The translations under genes and the position numbers were made by a program. The notes below the pieces were generated by a model. That model was not told where the DNA came from. It did not search any database and was given only the letters and a program-made list of their open reading frames with translations. A stretch of DNA of 64,000 nt from assembly GCA_004020875.1 (NCBI GenBank), contig SAPZ01000017.1, positions 62,001 through 126,000 on the forward strand, given 5' to 3'. Source of the stretch: Mesorhizobium sp. GTDB lineage: Bacteria > Pseudomonadota > Alphaproteobacteria > Rhizobiales > Rhizobiaceae. This document shows positions 34,758-42,910 of this stretch, piece after piece; within the stretch, counting starts at the first letter, position 1, and the number at the start of each line of letters is the position of its first letter.

Positions 34758-35246
34758 TCACTGTTGCGGCAGCAGGTCAGCCACCGGTAGCACGGTCTCG
34801 TCCTTAACCGTCTTGGTGACGATGTAGGTGAAATAACGGTCGATGCCGATCTCGCGTTCGAGCAGGCCGTCTACCAGCCGCTGGTAGGCATCGATGTCGC
34901 GCGCCATGACCTTCAGCACATAATCGACGCCGCCGCCCACCGACCAGCAGGCGACGATCTCCGGAACATCGCGCACGACACGCTCGAAGCGGTCGAAATC
35001 CGCCTGGCGATGATTGGCCAGGGTCACCTCCATCAGCACCGTCGCCACCGACGCGAGAACCCGCATGGCGATCGCGGCGTGATAGCCGGAGACGATGCCG
35101 GCCTTTTCCAGCTTGCGCAGCCGGATCCAGCACGGCGTCGGCGACAGCCCGACCTTTTCGGCCAGCGCCAGCTTCGTGATGCGCCCGTCGCGCTGGATGG
35201 CATCGAGAATCCTGAGGTCTATCGGGTCGAGCTTCGCTGCCGCCAT
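34758..35246 (-). CDS. asnC: Lrp/AsnC-type regulator of the ectoine locus (AsnC/DoeX)
   Basis: A 162-residue Lrp/AsnC regulator. The N-terminal helix-turn-helix is clear (LDPIDLRILDAIQRDGRITK and LSPTPCWIRLRKLEKAGIVS), and the C-terminal RAM effector domain follows (about 70-150, with VVRDVPEIVACWSVGGGVDY). In Halomonas and Ruegeria ectoine clusters an AsnC-type protein (DoeX/AsnC) accompanies the catabolic genes and acts as an activator. Here it is divergent from enuR across 82 bp and upstream of ssd-atf on the same strand, which fits control of both arms. Confidence 0.88.
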   Translation of the reverse strand: MAAAKLDPIDLRILDAIQRDGRITKLALAEKVGLSPTPCWIRLRKLEKAGIVSGYHAAIAMRVLASVATVLMEVTLANHRQADFDRFERVVRDVPEIVACWSVGGGVDYVLKVMARDIDAYQRLVDGLLEREIGIDRYFTYIVTKTVKDETVLPVADLLPQQ

Positions 35247-35294
35247 GCGGGATCCGCCTTTCGTTCAAGACACATGACGATGCATTATTTCGAT

Positions 35295-35338
35295 TGTCAA
35301 TTGCACTGATTTCGATCTCTAATAAGTCATGACATTAT
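35295..35338. promoter_or_regulatory. Candidate EnuR/AsnC operator between asnC and enuR
   Basis: Two short motifs here recur in front of ehuA: TGTCAATTG (35295-35303; complement at 36784-36792) and GTCATGACATTAT (35326-35338; near-identical GTCATGATATTAT at 36766-36778). The second motif contains the perfect core GTCATGAC and overlaps the enuR start codon, which would suit autorepression. The operator assignment is inferred from the sharing of motifs. Confidence 0.5.
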
Positions 35339-36714
35339 GGCAGCCAGATCCTGCTCTCATCCGCCGCCCGGCCTATCTCTCGCTGGCCGACCAGTTCGCC
35401 CGCGCCATCCACGACGGGCGGCTGGCCAACGGCACGCAGTTGCCGACGCATCGCCGGCTGGCGGACGACCTGAAGCTTTCGGTGCAGACCGTCAGCCGCG
35501 CCTATGAGGAGCTGATCCGCCGCGGGCTGATTTCCGGCGAGGTCGGCCGCGGCAGCTTCGTCCAGACGCAACGCCGCGAGCCGGAGCCGCCCTACCTCCC
35601 GGAACGGCTGGGCGAGGTCATCGACCTTTCCATCCTGAAGCCGGTCTGCGAGCCGATGCATCTGGAGAAAATGAAGCAGGCGCTGGGGTGGCTGTCCGAG
35701 AACCTGCCGTCGAGCTCGGCCCTGTCGTTCAGGCCTAACATGGTCTTCCCGCGTCACCGCGCGGTGGCGGTCGAATGGCTGAAGCTTTGCGGGCTGGAGG
35801 CGTCGCCGCAGAACATCAGCCTCACAAACGGCGCCACCGCCGGCATGACGGTCGCGCTGATGAGCGTCGCCCCGCCCGGCTCGACGGTCGCCACCGAGGC
35901 GATCGGCCACCATACGCTGGTGCCGCTCGCCCGCTATCTCGGCTTCAATCTCGAAGGGCTGCCGATCGACGACAATGGGCTGATCCCCGAAGCGCTCGAC
36001 GAGGCCTGCCGTCTCTCGGACATCCGCGCCGTCTTCGTCCAGCCGTCGGTGATCAACCCGACGGCGACCTTGATGGACACCACCCGTCGCGAGCAGATCG
36101 CGGCGGTCGCCCGCAAGCACGATATCGCCATCATCGAGAACGACGTGCTTGGGCCGCTGGTCGAAGGCCGGCCGCCGGCGGTTGCCGCCTTCGCGCCCGA
36201 GCGGACGCTCTACGTCACCTCCTTCACCAAGATCACCGTGCCCGGCCTGCGCATCGGCTATCTGGCGGTGCCGGACCGCTATGTGGCAGCCGTCGCCAAC
36301 CGCCACCTCGTCTCAAACTGGATGGCGACACCAATGGTGGCGGAGATCGCCACGCGTTGGGTGAATGACGGCACGGCGATGGCACTGGTCAACTGGCAGC
36401 GCCAGGCGTTGAGGCGGCGCCAGGAGATCGCCGCGGAAATGCTGGCAGGCGTCGATTACCGCGTCCACCGCGACGGGCTGCATCTGTGGCTAGAGCTGCC
36501 GGGCGACCGCGCCGAAGAGAGCTTTGTCTCTCAAGCGCGCCTGCGCGGGGTGGCGATCGCGCCAGGCACCTCGTTCCGCATCGCCGACACGACTTGGCAT
36601 CCGGCCGTGCGCATCTCGCTCGGATCGACCACCGAGGGGGAACTGCGGGCGGGGTTGAGCGTTGTCGCCAAGCTGCTGCTCGGCGATCCGGAGCATCTCC
36701 TGCTCGCGATCTGA
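35329..36714 (+). CDS. enuR: MocR/GntR-type PLP-dependent regulator EnuR
   Basis: A 461-residue MocR regulator. It has an N-terminal GntR winged helix (about 15-80, with LPTHRRLADDLKLSVQTVSR and GLISGEVGRGSFV) fused to an aminotransferase-like fold (about 105-455). The PLP lysine is visible in YVTSFTKITVPGLRIGY, and the cofactor Asp/Asn region in IAIIENDVLGPL. EnuR of marine alphaproteobacteria represses ectoine genes and binds ectoine-derived amino compounds through PLP. Its position directly upstream of ehuA and divergent from asnC matches the known enuR-led clusters. The N-terminus (MTLWQPD...RRPAYLSLADQ) supports this start. Confidence 0.9.
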   Translation: MTLWQPDPALIRRPAYLSLADQFARAIHDGRLANGTQLPTHRRLADDLKLSVQTVSRAYEELIRRGLISGEVGRGSFVQTQRREPEPPYLPERLGEVIDLSILKPVCEPMHLEKMKQALGWLSENLPSSSALSFRPNMVFPRHRAVAVEWLKLCGLEASPQNISLTNGATAGMTVALMSVAPPGSTVATEAIGHHTLVPLARYLGFNLEGLPIDDNGLIPEALDEACRLSDIRAVFVQPSVINPTATLMDTTRREQIAAVARKHDIAIIENDVLGPLVEGRPPAVAAFAPERTLYVTSFTKITVPGLRIGYLAVPDRYVAAVANRHLVSNWMATPMVAEIATRWVNDGTAMALVNWQRQALRRRQEIAAEMLAGVDYRVHRDGLHLWLELPGDRAEESFVSQARLRGVAIAPGTSFRIADTTWHPAVRISLGSTTEGELRAGLSVVAKLLLGDPEHLLLAI

Positions 36715-36763
36715 TGCACAAGCTGAGCGCAGATTGCCCTGAAATTGTGCCGCGTCGGAAATA

Positions 36764-36796
36764 TTGTCATGATATTATTTTCCCAATTGACATGAT
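36764..36796. promoter_or_regulatory. Candidate EnuR operator upstream of ehuA
   Basis: An AT-rich island in GC-rich DNA holds two direct repeats, TTGTCATGAT (36764-36773) and TTGACATGAT (36787-36796), 23 bp apart or about two helical turns. The first overlaps GTCATGATATTAT, which is shared with the enuR start region. It lies 55-87 bp upstream of the ehuA start, a fitting place for a repressor site. Inference from motif sharing. Confidence 0.5.
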
Positions 36797-36850
36797 TTGA
36801 CGCGTTTCGCATCGTTAAGGGCATAGGCTTCTCCAGAACGGGGAAATGGA

Positions 36851-37636
36851 TTGCCCGCGCCCATCATCAAGGTCGATGCGATTTCGAAGAGCTTCGGCAC
36901 CTTCAAGGTGCTGGACGGTTTGTCGATGCAAGTGATGCCGGGCGAGAAGCTGGCGCTGATCGGCCCGTCCGGCTCCGGCAAGACGACGATCCTGCGCATC
37001 CTGATGACGCTGGAGAAGATCGACGGGGGCCATATCCAGGTCGATGGCGAGCAGCTCTATCACATGGAGCGCAACGGCCAGCTGCTGCCGGCCGACGAGC
37101 GGCACCTGGCCAGGATGCGCCAGAAGATCGGCATGGTCTTCCAGCTCTTCAATCTCTTCCCGCACAAATGCGTCATGGACAATGTGACGCTGGCGCCGAT
37201 GCTGACCAAGGGCGTCGCGCGCGCCGCCGCCGAGAAACGGGCGATGGAACTGCTCGACATGGTGGGTCTCGCCGACAAGGCCAAGGCGATGCCCGCGCAG
37301 CTTTCAGGTGGCCAGAAGCAACGCGTGGCGATCGCAAGAGCGCTGGCGCTGTCACCCAAGATCATGCTGTTCGACGAAGTGACCTCGGCCCTCGACCCGG
37401 AGCTCGTCGAGGAAGTGCTCAACGTCATGCGCAAGCTCGCGGCCGAGACCGACATGACAATGCTTCTGGTCACCCATGAGATGGGCTTCGCCCACGACTT
37501 CGCCGACCGCGTGCTGTTCTTCGACCGCGGACGGATCGTCGAGGAAGGCAAGCCCGATGAGATTTTCCGTCACCCCAAACAGGAAAGAACGCAGAGTTTC
37601 CTGAAGAAGATCATCGCGGCCGGACATCGCGTCTGA
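36851..37636 (+). CDS. ehuA: Ectoine/hydroxyectoine ABC transporter ATPase EhuA
   Basis: A 261-residue ATPase of the polar-amino-acid ABC family with Walker A GPSGSGKTT (about 38-46), signature LSGGQKQRVAIARAL, Walker B IMLFDEVTSALDPE and switch His in LLVTHEMGFAHDFADRV. The start is a TTG at 36851; the nearby ATG at 36846 is out of frame, and MPAPIIKVDAISKSFG aligns with the usual N-terminus. It is the first gene of ehuABCD, the osmolyte/nutrient importer characterised in Sinorhizobium, and lies behind enuR in the same direction. Confidence 0.9.
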   Translation: MPAPIIKVDAISKSFGTFKVLDGLSMQVMPGEKLALIGPSGSGKTTILRILMTLEKIDGGHIQVDGEQLYHMERNGQLLPADERHLARMRQKIGMVFQLFNLFPHKCVMDNVTLAPMLTKGVARAAAEKRAMELLDMVGLADKAKAMPAQLSGGQKQRVAIARALALSPKIMLFDEVTSALDPELVEEVLNVMRKLAAETDMTMLLVTHEMGFAHDFADRVLFFDRGRIVEEGKPDEIFRHPKQERTQSFLKKIIAAGHRV

Positions 37637-37729
37637 CCGTAATGCAAACGGGCGACGTGAGTCGTTCCGAAGGCGGCGGCGAGAGCCGTCAATCGAGCAA
37701 ACCAGAAGAGAAACAAGGAGTTGGGAACG

Positions 37730-38581
37730 ATGAAGAGACTTGGCATTCTGGCTGGCGTCGCCAGCCTAGCACTGGGCGCTGTGCTGCTCGCCTCCGGGGC
37801 GCGTTCGGCGGACGACGCAAAGCTGGAGCAACTCAAGCAGCAGGGCTTTGCCCGCGTCGCCATCGCCAACGAGCCGCCCTATACGGCCGTGGCCGCCGAC
37901 GGCAAGGTCTCAGGCGCGGCGCCGGACGTGGCGCGGGAGATCTTCAAGCGTCTCGGCGTAAACGACATCGTCGCCTCGATCTCCGAATACGGTGCCATGA
38001 TCCCTGGCCTGCAGGCTGGACGCTTCGATGTCGTCACCGCCGGCCTGTTCATGAAGCCGGAGCGCTGCGCGGCGGTTGCCTATTCCGAGCCGGTGCTGTG
38101 CGATGCCGAGGCGATGCTGGTGAAGAAGGGCAATCCGAAGGGCTTCAAGAGCTATGCGGACATCGCCAAGGACAGCTCCGCCACCGTCGGCGCGCCCGGC
38201 GGCGGCACCGAGGAGAAGCTGGCGCTCAATGCCGGCGTGCCGCGCGATCGCGTCATCGTCGTGCCGGACGGCCAGAGCGGCCTGAAGATGGTGCAGGACG
38301 GCCGCATTGACGCCTACTCGCTCCCCGTTCTGTCGATCAACGACCTGATGAAGAAGGCGAACGATCCGAACCTCGAAGTGATCGCGCCGGTGCAGGGCGC
38401 GCCGGTCTATTGCGACGGCGCCGCCTTCAAGAAGGGCGACGAGGCGCTGCGCGATGCCTATGACGTCGAGCTCGCCAAGATGAAGAAGTCCGGCGAGTTC
38501 GCCAAGATCATCGAGCCCTACGGCTTCTCCGCCAAGGCGGCGATGTCGACGACGCGCGAGAAGCTCTGCGCGGCGAAGTAG
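37730..38581 (+). CDS. ehuB: Ectoine/hydroxyectoine-binding protein EhuB
   Basis: A 283-residue periplasmic solute-binding protein (family 3) with a signal peptide (MKRLGILAGVASLALGAVLL, cleavage near RSA). Family features include FARVAIANEPPYTAVAADGK, APDVAREIFKRLGVNDI and PGLQAGRFDVVTAGLFMKPER. The latter part carries GRIDAYSLPVLSINDL. EhuB captures ectoine and 5-hydroxyectoine and delivers them to EhuCD. The ATG at 37730 has an AAGGAG ribosome site nine bases upstream. Confidence 0.92.
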   Translation: MKRLGILAGVASLALGAVLLASGARSADDAKLEQLKQQGFARVAIANEPPYTAVAADGKVSGAAPDVAREIFKRLGVNDIVASISEYGAMIPGLQAGRFDVVTAGLFMKPERCAAVAYSEPVLCDAEAMLVKKGNPKGFKSYADIAKDSSATVGAPGGGTEEKLALNAGVPRDRVIVVPDGQSGLKMVQDGRIDAYSLPVLSINDLMKKANDPNLEVIAPVQGAPVYCDGAAFKKGDEALRDAYDVELAKMKKSGEFAKIIEPYGFSAKAAMSTTREKLCAAK

Positions 38582-38603
38582 GCACTACTTCTTCCTTCTA
38601 CCC

Positions 38604-38725
38604 ATTCACGGGGGAGAAGGTGTCACGAAGTGACGGATGAGGGGCGGCGGCGAGTTCTGACAGGCTGGCTCTACCCCTCGTCTGCCTGCCGGCATCTTCT
38701 CCCCGTTGAACGGGGAGAAGGGGCT
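38604..38725. repeat. RIME-like palindromic repeat inside the ehu operon
   Basis: The 194-bp gap between ehuB and ehuC contains a nested palindrome. ACGGGGGAGAAGGTG near 38610 pairs with the CATCTTCTCCCCGT part near 38694. GGATGAGGGG pairs with CCCCTCGTCTGCC. A second perfect hairpin CTTCTCCCCGTT-G-AACGGGGAGAAG lies at 38696-38720. This resembles the rhizobial intergenic mosaic elements (RIME-like) found in many copies in Rhizobiales. Its place between binding protein and permease suits differential mRNA stability, with higher EhuB output. Confidence 0.7.
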
Positions 38726-38775
38726 TGTCGCGGCTGCCCCGCACAACCGCAAACGATAGGAAATCTTACACCCAG

Positions 38776-39435
38776 ATGACCCAGTGGTCCGGCTATCTCG
38801 GCCTGATATTGCAGGGAGCGCTTGTCACCATCGAGCTGACGCTCATGGGGTCGGTGCTTGCGCTGATCATGGCCTTCCTCGCGGGCATGGGGCGCGTGTC
38901 GCGCTTCTTCGTCGTGCGGGCGATCGCCACCGCCTATATCGAGTTCTTCCGCGGCACCTCGATCTTCGTGCAGCTGTTCTGGGCCTATTTCGTGCTGCCC
39001 TTCGCCGGCCTGTCGCTGACGCCGCTGCAGGCGGGCGTGCTGGCGCTGGGCTTGAATGTCGGCGCCTATGCGGCGGAAGTGGTGCGCGGCGCCATATTGT
39101 CGGTCGGCCGCGAGCAATATGAGGCCTGTACGGCGCTCAACCTCGGCCGCTGGCAAGGCATGCGCCATGTGATCCTGCCGCAGGCGTTGTTGGTCATGCT
39201 GCCGACCTTCGGCAACAACGCCATCGAACTGCTCAAGGCGACCTCGGTCGTATCGCTGATCTCACTCGCCGACCTGACCTTCCAGGCGCAGGTGGTGCGT
39301 TCGCAGACCGGCAGCACGCTGATGCCGTTCTTGTCCGTGCTGATCATCTATTTCGCGCTGGCGCTGATCATTTCCTGGGGCGTGCGCACGCTCGAGCGCC
39401 GCATGGCGCGCGGCCTCGATGGAGTGCGGATCTGA
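38776..39435 (+). CDS. ehuC: Ectoine/hydroxyectoine ABC transporter permease EhuC
   Basis: A 219-residue inner-membrane permease of the His/Glu/Gln (HisMQ) family, starting at the ATG at 38776 (MTQWSGYLGLILQGALVT). About five hydrophobic helices are present. Family motifs are EFFRGTSIFVQLFWAYFVLP and the EAA-type loop YEACTALNLGRWQGMRHVIL, which docks to the ATPase. It overlaps ehuD by one base (TGATG). Pairs with EhuD to form the pore. Confidence 0.9.
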   Translation: MTQWSGYLGLILQGALVTIELTLMGSVLALIMAFLAGMGRVSRFFVVRAIATAYIEFFRGTSIFVQLFWAYFVLPFAGLSLTPLQAGVLALGLNVGAYAAEVVRGAILSVGREQYEACTALNLGRWQGMRHVILPQALLVMLPTFGNNAIELLKATSVVSLISLADLTFQAQVVRSQTGSTLMPFLSVLIIYFALALIISWGVRTLERRMARGLDGVRI

Positions 39436-40094
39436 TGGATTGGGATTGGGATTTCGTCTGGCAGATCATGCCGACCCTGATCCAGGGGGTGAAGATCACC
39501 ATATTGGCAACCATTCTGGGCTCGATCCTGGCCGCGATCGTGGGGCTCGGGATTGCGCTGGGGCGGCGCTCGGAGAACCCGCTGGTGTCACGCAGCATCA
39601 GCTGGTTCGCCGAGTTCATCCGCGGCACGCCGCTTTTGGTGCAGCTCTACTTCATCTTCTACGTGCTGCCAGATATCGGCATCCTGCTGCCGCCGCTGGT
39701 GGCGGGCGTCATCGGGCTCGGCCTGCACTACGGGACCTACACGGCGGAAGTCTATCGTGCCGGCATCGACAACGTCCCGCGTGGCCAGTGGGAGGCGGCC
39801 AAGGCCTGCAATCTCACTGGACGCCACACCTGGACACATATCATCCTGCCGCAAGCGATCCCGCCGATGATCCCGGCCCTGGCCAACTATTTCATCGCCA
39901 TGTTCAAGGAGACGCCGCTGCTTTCGGCGATCACGGTGCTGGAGCTGATGAACCAAGCCAAGAGCGTCGCCAACACCTACTACCGCTATATCGAGCCGAT
40001 GACGCTGGTCGGCGCGTTCTTCCTCGTCATCAGCCTCTGCTCCGTCGTGCTGTTGCGCTGGCTGGAGCATCGCTACGGCAGGATCGAAAGATGA
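39435..40094 (+). CDS. ehuD: Ectoine/hydroxyectoine ABC transporter permease EhuD
   Basis: A second 219-residue HisMQ-type permease with the motif EFIRGTPLLVQLYFIFYVLP and the EAA loop WEAAKACNLTGRHTWTHIIL. About five membrane helices. The stop overlaps the eutA start (ATGA), so transport and catabolic genes are one translationally coupled operon. Confidence 0.9.
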   Translation: MDWDWDFVWQIMPTLIQGVKITILATILGSILAAIVGLGIALGRRSENPLVSRSISWFAEFIRGTPLLVQLYFIFYVLPDIGILLPPLVAGVIGLGLHYGTYTAEVYRAGIDNVPRGQWEAAKACNLTGRHTWTHIILPQAIPPMIPALANYFIAMFKETPLLSAITVLELMNQAKSVANTYYRYIEPMTLVGAFFLVISLCSVVLLRWLEHRYGRIER

Positions 40095-40876
40095 AAGTCA
40101 TGAAAGCACTGCCTGAAATCCGCCTCGAAACGGCGCGACCCACGCTTGACGCGCGTCCGCTGGAAAAGCGTGTCGGGCTGATCGCTTTAGCCACCGACCA
40201 CACCAGCGAGGTGGACTTCCGCCGCATGGTGGCGAGCGAGCGGATTGGCGTCTATGTCGCGCGCATCCCTTACGCCAATCCGACGACGCCGGAGAATTTG
40301 CGCAAGATGCAGCCTTCACTCTCGGCGGGCGCGGCGCTGATCCTGCCGGACGAGACGCTCGATGCCGTCTGCTACTCCTGCACCTCCGCTTCCGTGGTGA
40401 TCGGCGATGCCGAGATCGAAGCTGCGATCCAGGCGGCCAAGCCCGGCGTGCCCGTGGTCACGCCGCCGATGGCCGGCATGCGCGGCCTGAACGCTTTTGG
40501 GGTGAAGCGCATCAGCATCCTCACCCCCTACACTGTCGAGACCAGCCGGCCGATGGCGGCCTATTTCGGCGCGCATGGCTTCGACATCCAGAGCTTCACC
40601 TGCCTCGGCTTCGAGGATGACCGCGAGATGGCCCGCATCAGGCCGGCTTCCCTCATCGAGATGGCGCGCAAGGTCACGCATCCGCAGGCCGATGCGCTGT
40701 TCGTCTCCTGCACCGCGCTGCGCGCCGCGCTCGCCGTCCCCGGCATGGAAGACGCGATCGGGCGTCCGGTCGTCACCAGCAACCAGGCCAGCGCCTGGAA
40801 CTGCCTGCGGCTCTGCGGCGACGAGACGCCGCGACCGGAGTTCGGCCGCCTGTGGACCAAGCCGCTGGCACAGTGA
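40091..40876 (+). CDS. eutA: Ectoine utilisation protein EutA (Asp/Glu racemase-like)
   Basis: A 261-residue soluble protein of the arylmalonate-decarboxylase/maleate-isomerase branch of the Asp/Glu racemase fold. The two racemase-type cysteines are visible: DAVCYSCTSASVVIGD in the N-terminal half and ALFVSCTALRAALAV in the C-terminal half. The EutA protein of ectoine loci has this fold and is taken to act in hydroxyectoine conversion, possibly as an isomerase/racemase; its exact reaction is not settled. Starts within the ehuD stop; eutB follows directly. Confidence 0.9.
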   Translation: MKVMKALPEIRLETARPTLDARPLEKRVGLIALATDHTSEVDFRRMVASERIGVYVARIPYANPTTPENLRKMQPSLSAGAALILPDETLDAVCYSCTSASVVIGDAEIEAAIQAAKPGVPVVTPPMAGMRGLNAFGVKRISILTPYTVETSRPMAAYFGAHGFDIQSFTCLGFEDDREMARIRPASLIEMARKVTHPQADALFVSCTALRAALAVPGMEDAIGRPVVTSNQASAWNCLRLCGDETPRPEFGRLWTKPLAQ

Positions 40877-40881
40877 TCGTA

Positions 40882-41883
40882 ATGCCCGTGATCGAAATGC
40901 CAGTTACGCTTCAGCATATTCGCGCCGCGCGCGAACGCATTGCCGGCAAGGTCGAGCGGACACCCGTCGTGTTGTCGCAAAACCTGTCGGAGCGCGTGGG
41001 GCATCCTGTTCATCTCAAGCTGGAGCACCACCAGACCACCGGCGCCTTCAAGCTGCGCGGCGCTTCCAACGCGATTGCGGCGTTGAGCCCGGAAGAAAAA
41101 TCGCGCGGGGTCGTCGCCGCCTCGACCGGCAATCACGGCCGCGCGCTGGCGCATGCGGCGAAGCTCGAAGGTATGCGCGCGGTGATCTGCATGTCGAAGC
41201 TGGTGCCGGAGAATAAGCTCGACGGCATCCGCCGCCTGGGCGCCGAAGTGCGCATTGTCGGCAACAGCCAGGACGATGCCCAGCAGGAGGTCGACAGGCT
41301 GGTGGCGGAGGAAGGGCTGGTCATGCTGCCGCCCTTCGACCATCCCGATATCGTCGCCGGGCAAGGCACGCTCGGGGTGGAGATCATGGAGCAGCTTCCG
41401 GACGCAGCATGCGTGCTGGTGCCGCTCTCCGGCGGCGGGCTCGCGGCCGGCGTGGCGGCGGCCGTCAAAGGCGTGAGCCCGGGCACGAAAGTCATCGGCA
41501 TCTCGATGGCGCGGGGCGCCGCGATGAAAGCCAGCCTCGACGCAGGCCGGCCCGTGCAGGTCGAGGAACTGCCGACGCTGGCGGACTCGCTCGGCGGCGG
41601 CATCGGCCTCGACAACCAGCTTACCTTCGCCATGTGCCGCGACCTGCTCGACGACGTGATCCTGCTTGCCGAGGACGAGATCGCTGTCGGCATTCGCCAT
41701 GCCTATGAAGAGGAACGCGAGATCGTCGAGGGCGCGGGCGCTGTCGGCATCGGCGCGCTGCTTGCCGGCAAGGTCAAAGTGAGCGGCCCGACTGTGCTCA
41801 TCCTCTCCGGGCGCAACATCGACATGAGCCTGCACCGTCGCATCGTCTGCGGCGAATCCTCCGCAAGGGAGCGTGCCGCATGA
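40882..41883 (+). CDS. eutB: Hydroxyectoine utilisation dehydratase EutB
   Basis: A 333-residue PLP enzyme of the threonine-dehydratase/serine-racemase fold. The PLP lysine is in TTGAFKLRGASNAI, the phosphate/substrate loop in AASTGNHGRALAHAA, and the glycine-rich PLP-phosphate loop in VPLSGGGLAAGVAAA. EutB is thought to dehydrate hydroxyectoine or its ring-opened form, acting with EutC. The ATG at 40882 is preferred; an in-frame GTG at 40873 overlapping the eutA stop is a credible coupled start. Its stop overlaps the eutC ATG. Confidence 0.9.
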   Translation: MPVIEMPVTLQHIRAARERIAGKVERTPVVLSQNLSERVGHPVHLKLEHHQTTGAFKLRGASNAIAALSPEEKSRGVVAASTGNHGRALAHAAKLEGMRAVICMSKLVPENKLDGIRRLGAEVRIVGNSQDDAQQEVDRLVAEEGLVMLPPFDHPDIVAGQGTLGVEIMEQLPDAACVLVPLSGGGLAAGVAAAVKGVSPGTKVIGISMARGAAMKASLDAGRPVQVEELPTLADSLGGGIGLDNQLTFAMCRDLLDDVILLAEDEIAVGIRHAYEEEREIVEGAGAVGIGALLAGKVKVSGPTVLILSGRNIDMSLHRRIVCGESSARERAA

Positions 41884-42872
41884 GCCGGATGACAATTCTC
41901 ACCGAAAGTGATCTTCGCAAGATCGTGACGCTCGACCTGGAAGCCGTCGCCTGCGTCGAGAACGCCTTTCGCGCCCTGGCCACGCTGCCGGTGGCGATGC
42001 CGCCAATCTTGAGACTCGACATTCCCGAGCATCGCGGCGAGGTCGACGTGAAGTCCGCCTATGTGCCGGGCATAGACGGCTTCGCCGTCAAGATCAGCTC
42101 CGGCTTCTTCGACAATCCGAAGCTCGGCCTGCCGAGCGGCGGCGGCATGATGGTGCTGCTCTCGGCCAAGACCGGCGTGGTCGAGGCGCTGCTGCTCGAC
42201 AATGGTTATCTGACCGATGTCCGCACCGCCGCTGCTGGCGCTGTTGCGGCCAGGCATCTGTCGCGCGAGGACTCCAAGGTCGCGGCGATCTTCGGCGCCG
42301 GTTTGCAGGCCGGCCTGCAATTGGAAGCGCTGCGCCTCGTGCGGCCGATCGAGGAAGCGCGTATCTGGGCGCGCGATGCCGCCAAGGCCGAAGCAACCGC
42401 CGCCCGCTTGCGCGACAGGCTCGGCATCATGGTTCGCGCCGAGCCGGATGCGGCGGACGCGGCAGCCGGCGCCGACATCATCGTCACCACGACGCCATCG
42501 ACCGAACCGCTGATCAAGCCCGGTTTCGTTTCCGCCGGACAACACATCACCGCGATGGGCTCCGATGCCGAGCACAAGAACGAGATCGCGCCGGCGATCC
42601 TGCGCATGGCCGATCTCTATGTGGCCGACAGTGCGAAGCAGACGCGGCGCCTCGGCGAGCTCCATCACGCAATCGATGCAGGCGTAATGGCTGCCGACGC
42701 CGAGGTCACCGAGCTCGGCCAGATCATAGCCGGCAGCAAGCACGGCCGGCGCTCGGCCAGCGACATCACCATCGCTGATCTCACCGGCACCGGCGTGCAG
42801 GACACCGCGATCGCCACGCTTGCGCGCGATCGCGCGCGGGCGGCGAACGCCGGAACGATTTTCGAGAGCTAG
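41880..42872 (+). CDS. eutC: Ectoine utilisation protein EutC (ornithine cyclodeaminase-like)
   Basis: A 330-residue NAD(P)-binding protein of the ornithine cyclodeaminase/mu-crystallin family. Motifs: AFAVKISSGFFDNPKLGLP-like substrate segment, DNGYLTDVRTAAAGAVAARH and the Rossmann loop AIFGAGLQAGLQLEAL, then VTTTPSTEPLI. It is thought to reduce the EutB product to ectoine. It starts inside the eutB stop codon (ATGA). A 38-bp gap precedes doeA. Confidence 0.9.
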   Translation: MSRMTILTESDLRKIVTLDLEAVACVENAFRALATLPVAMPPILRLDIPEHRGEVDVKSAYVPGIDGFAVKISSGFFDNPKLGLPSGGGMMVLLSAKTGVVEALLLDNGYLTDVRTAAAGAVAARHLSREDSKVAAIFGAGLQAGLQLEALRLVRPIEEARIWARDAAKAEATAARLRDRLGIMVRAEPDAADAAAGADIIVTTTPSTEPLIKPGFVSAGQHITAMGSDAEHKNEIAPAILRMADLYVADSAKQTRRLGELHHAIDAGVMAADAEVTELGQIIAGSKHGRRSASDITIADLTGTGVQDTAIATLARDRARAANAGTIFES

Positions 42873-42910
42873 TACCGGCCGCAAGGCCCAACAAACGAGG
42901 ACCAAGAACA

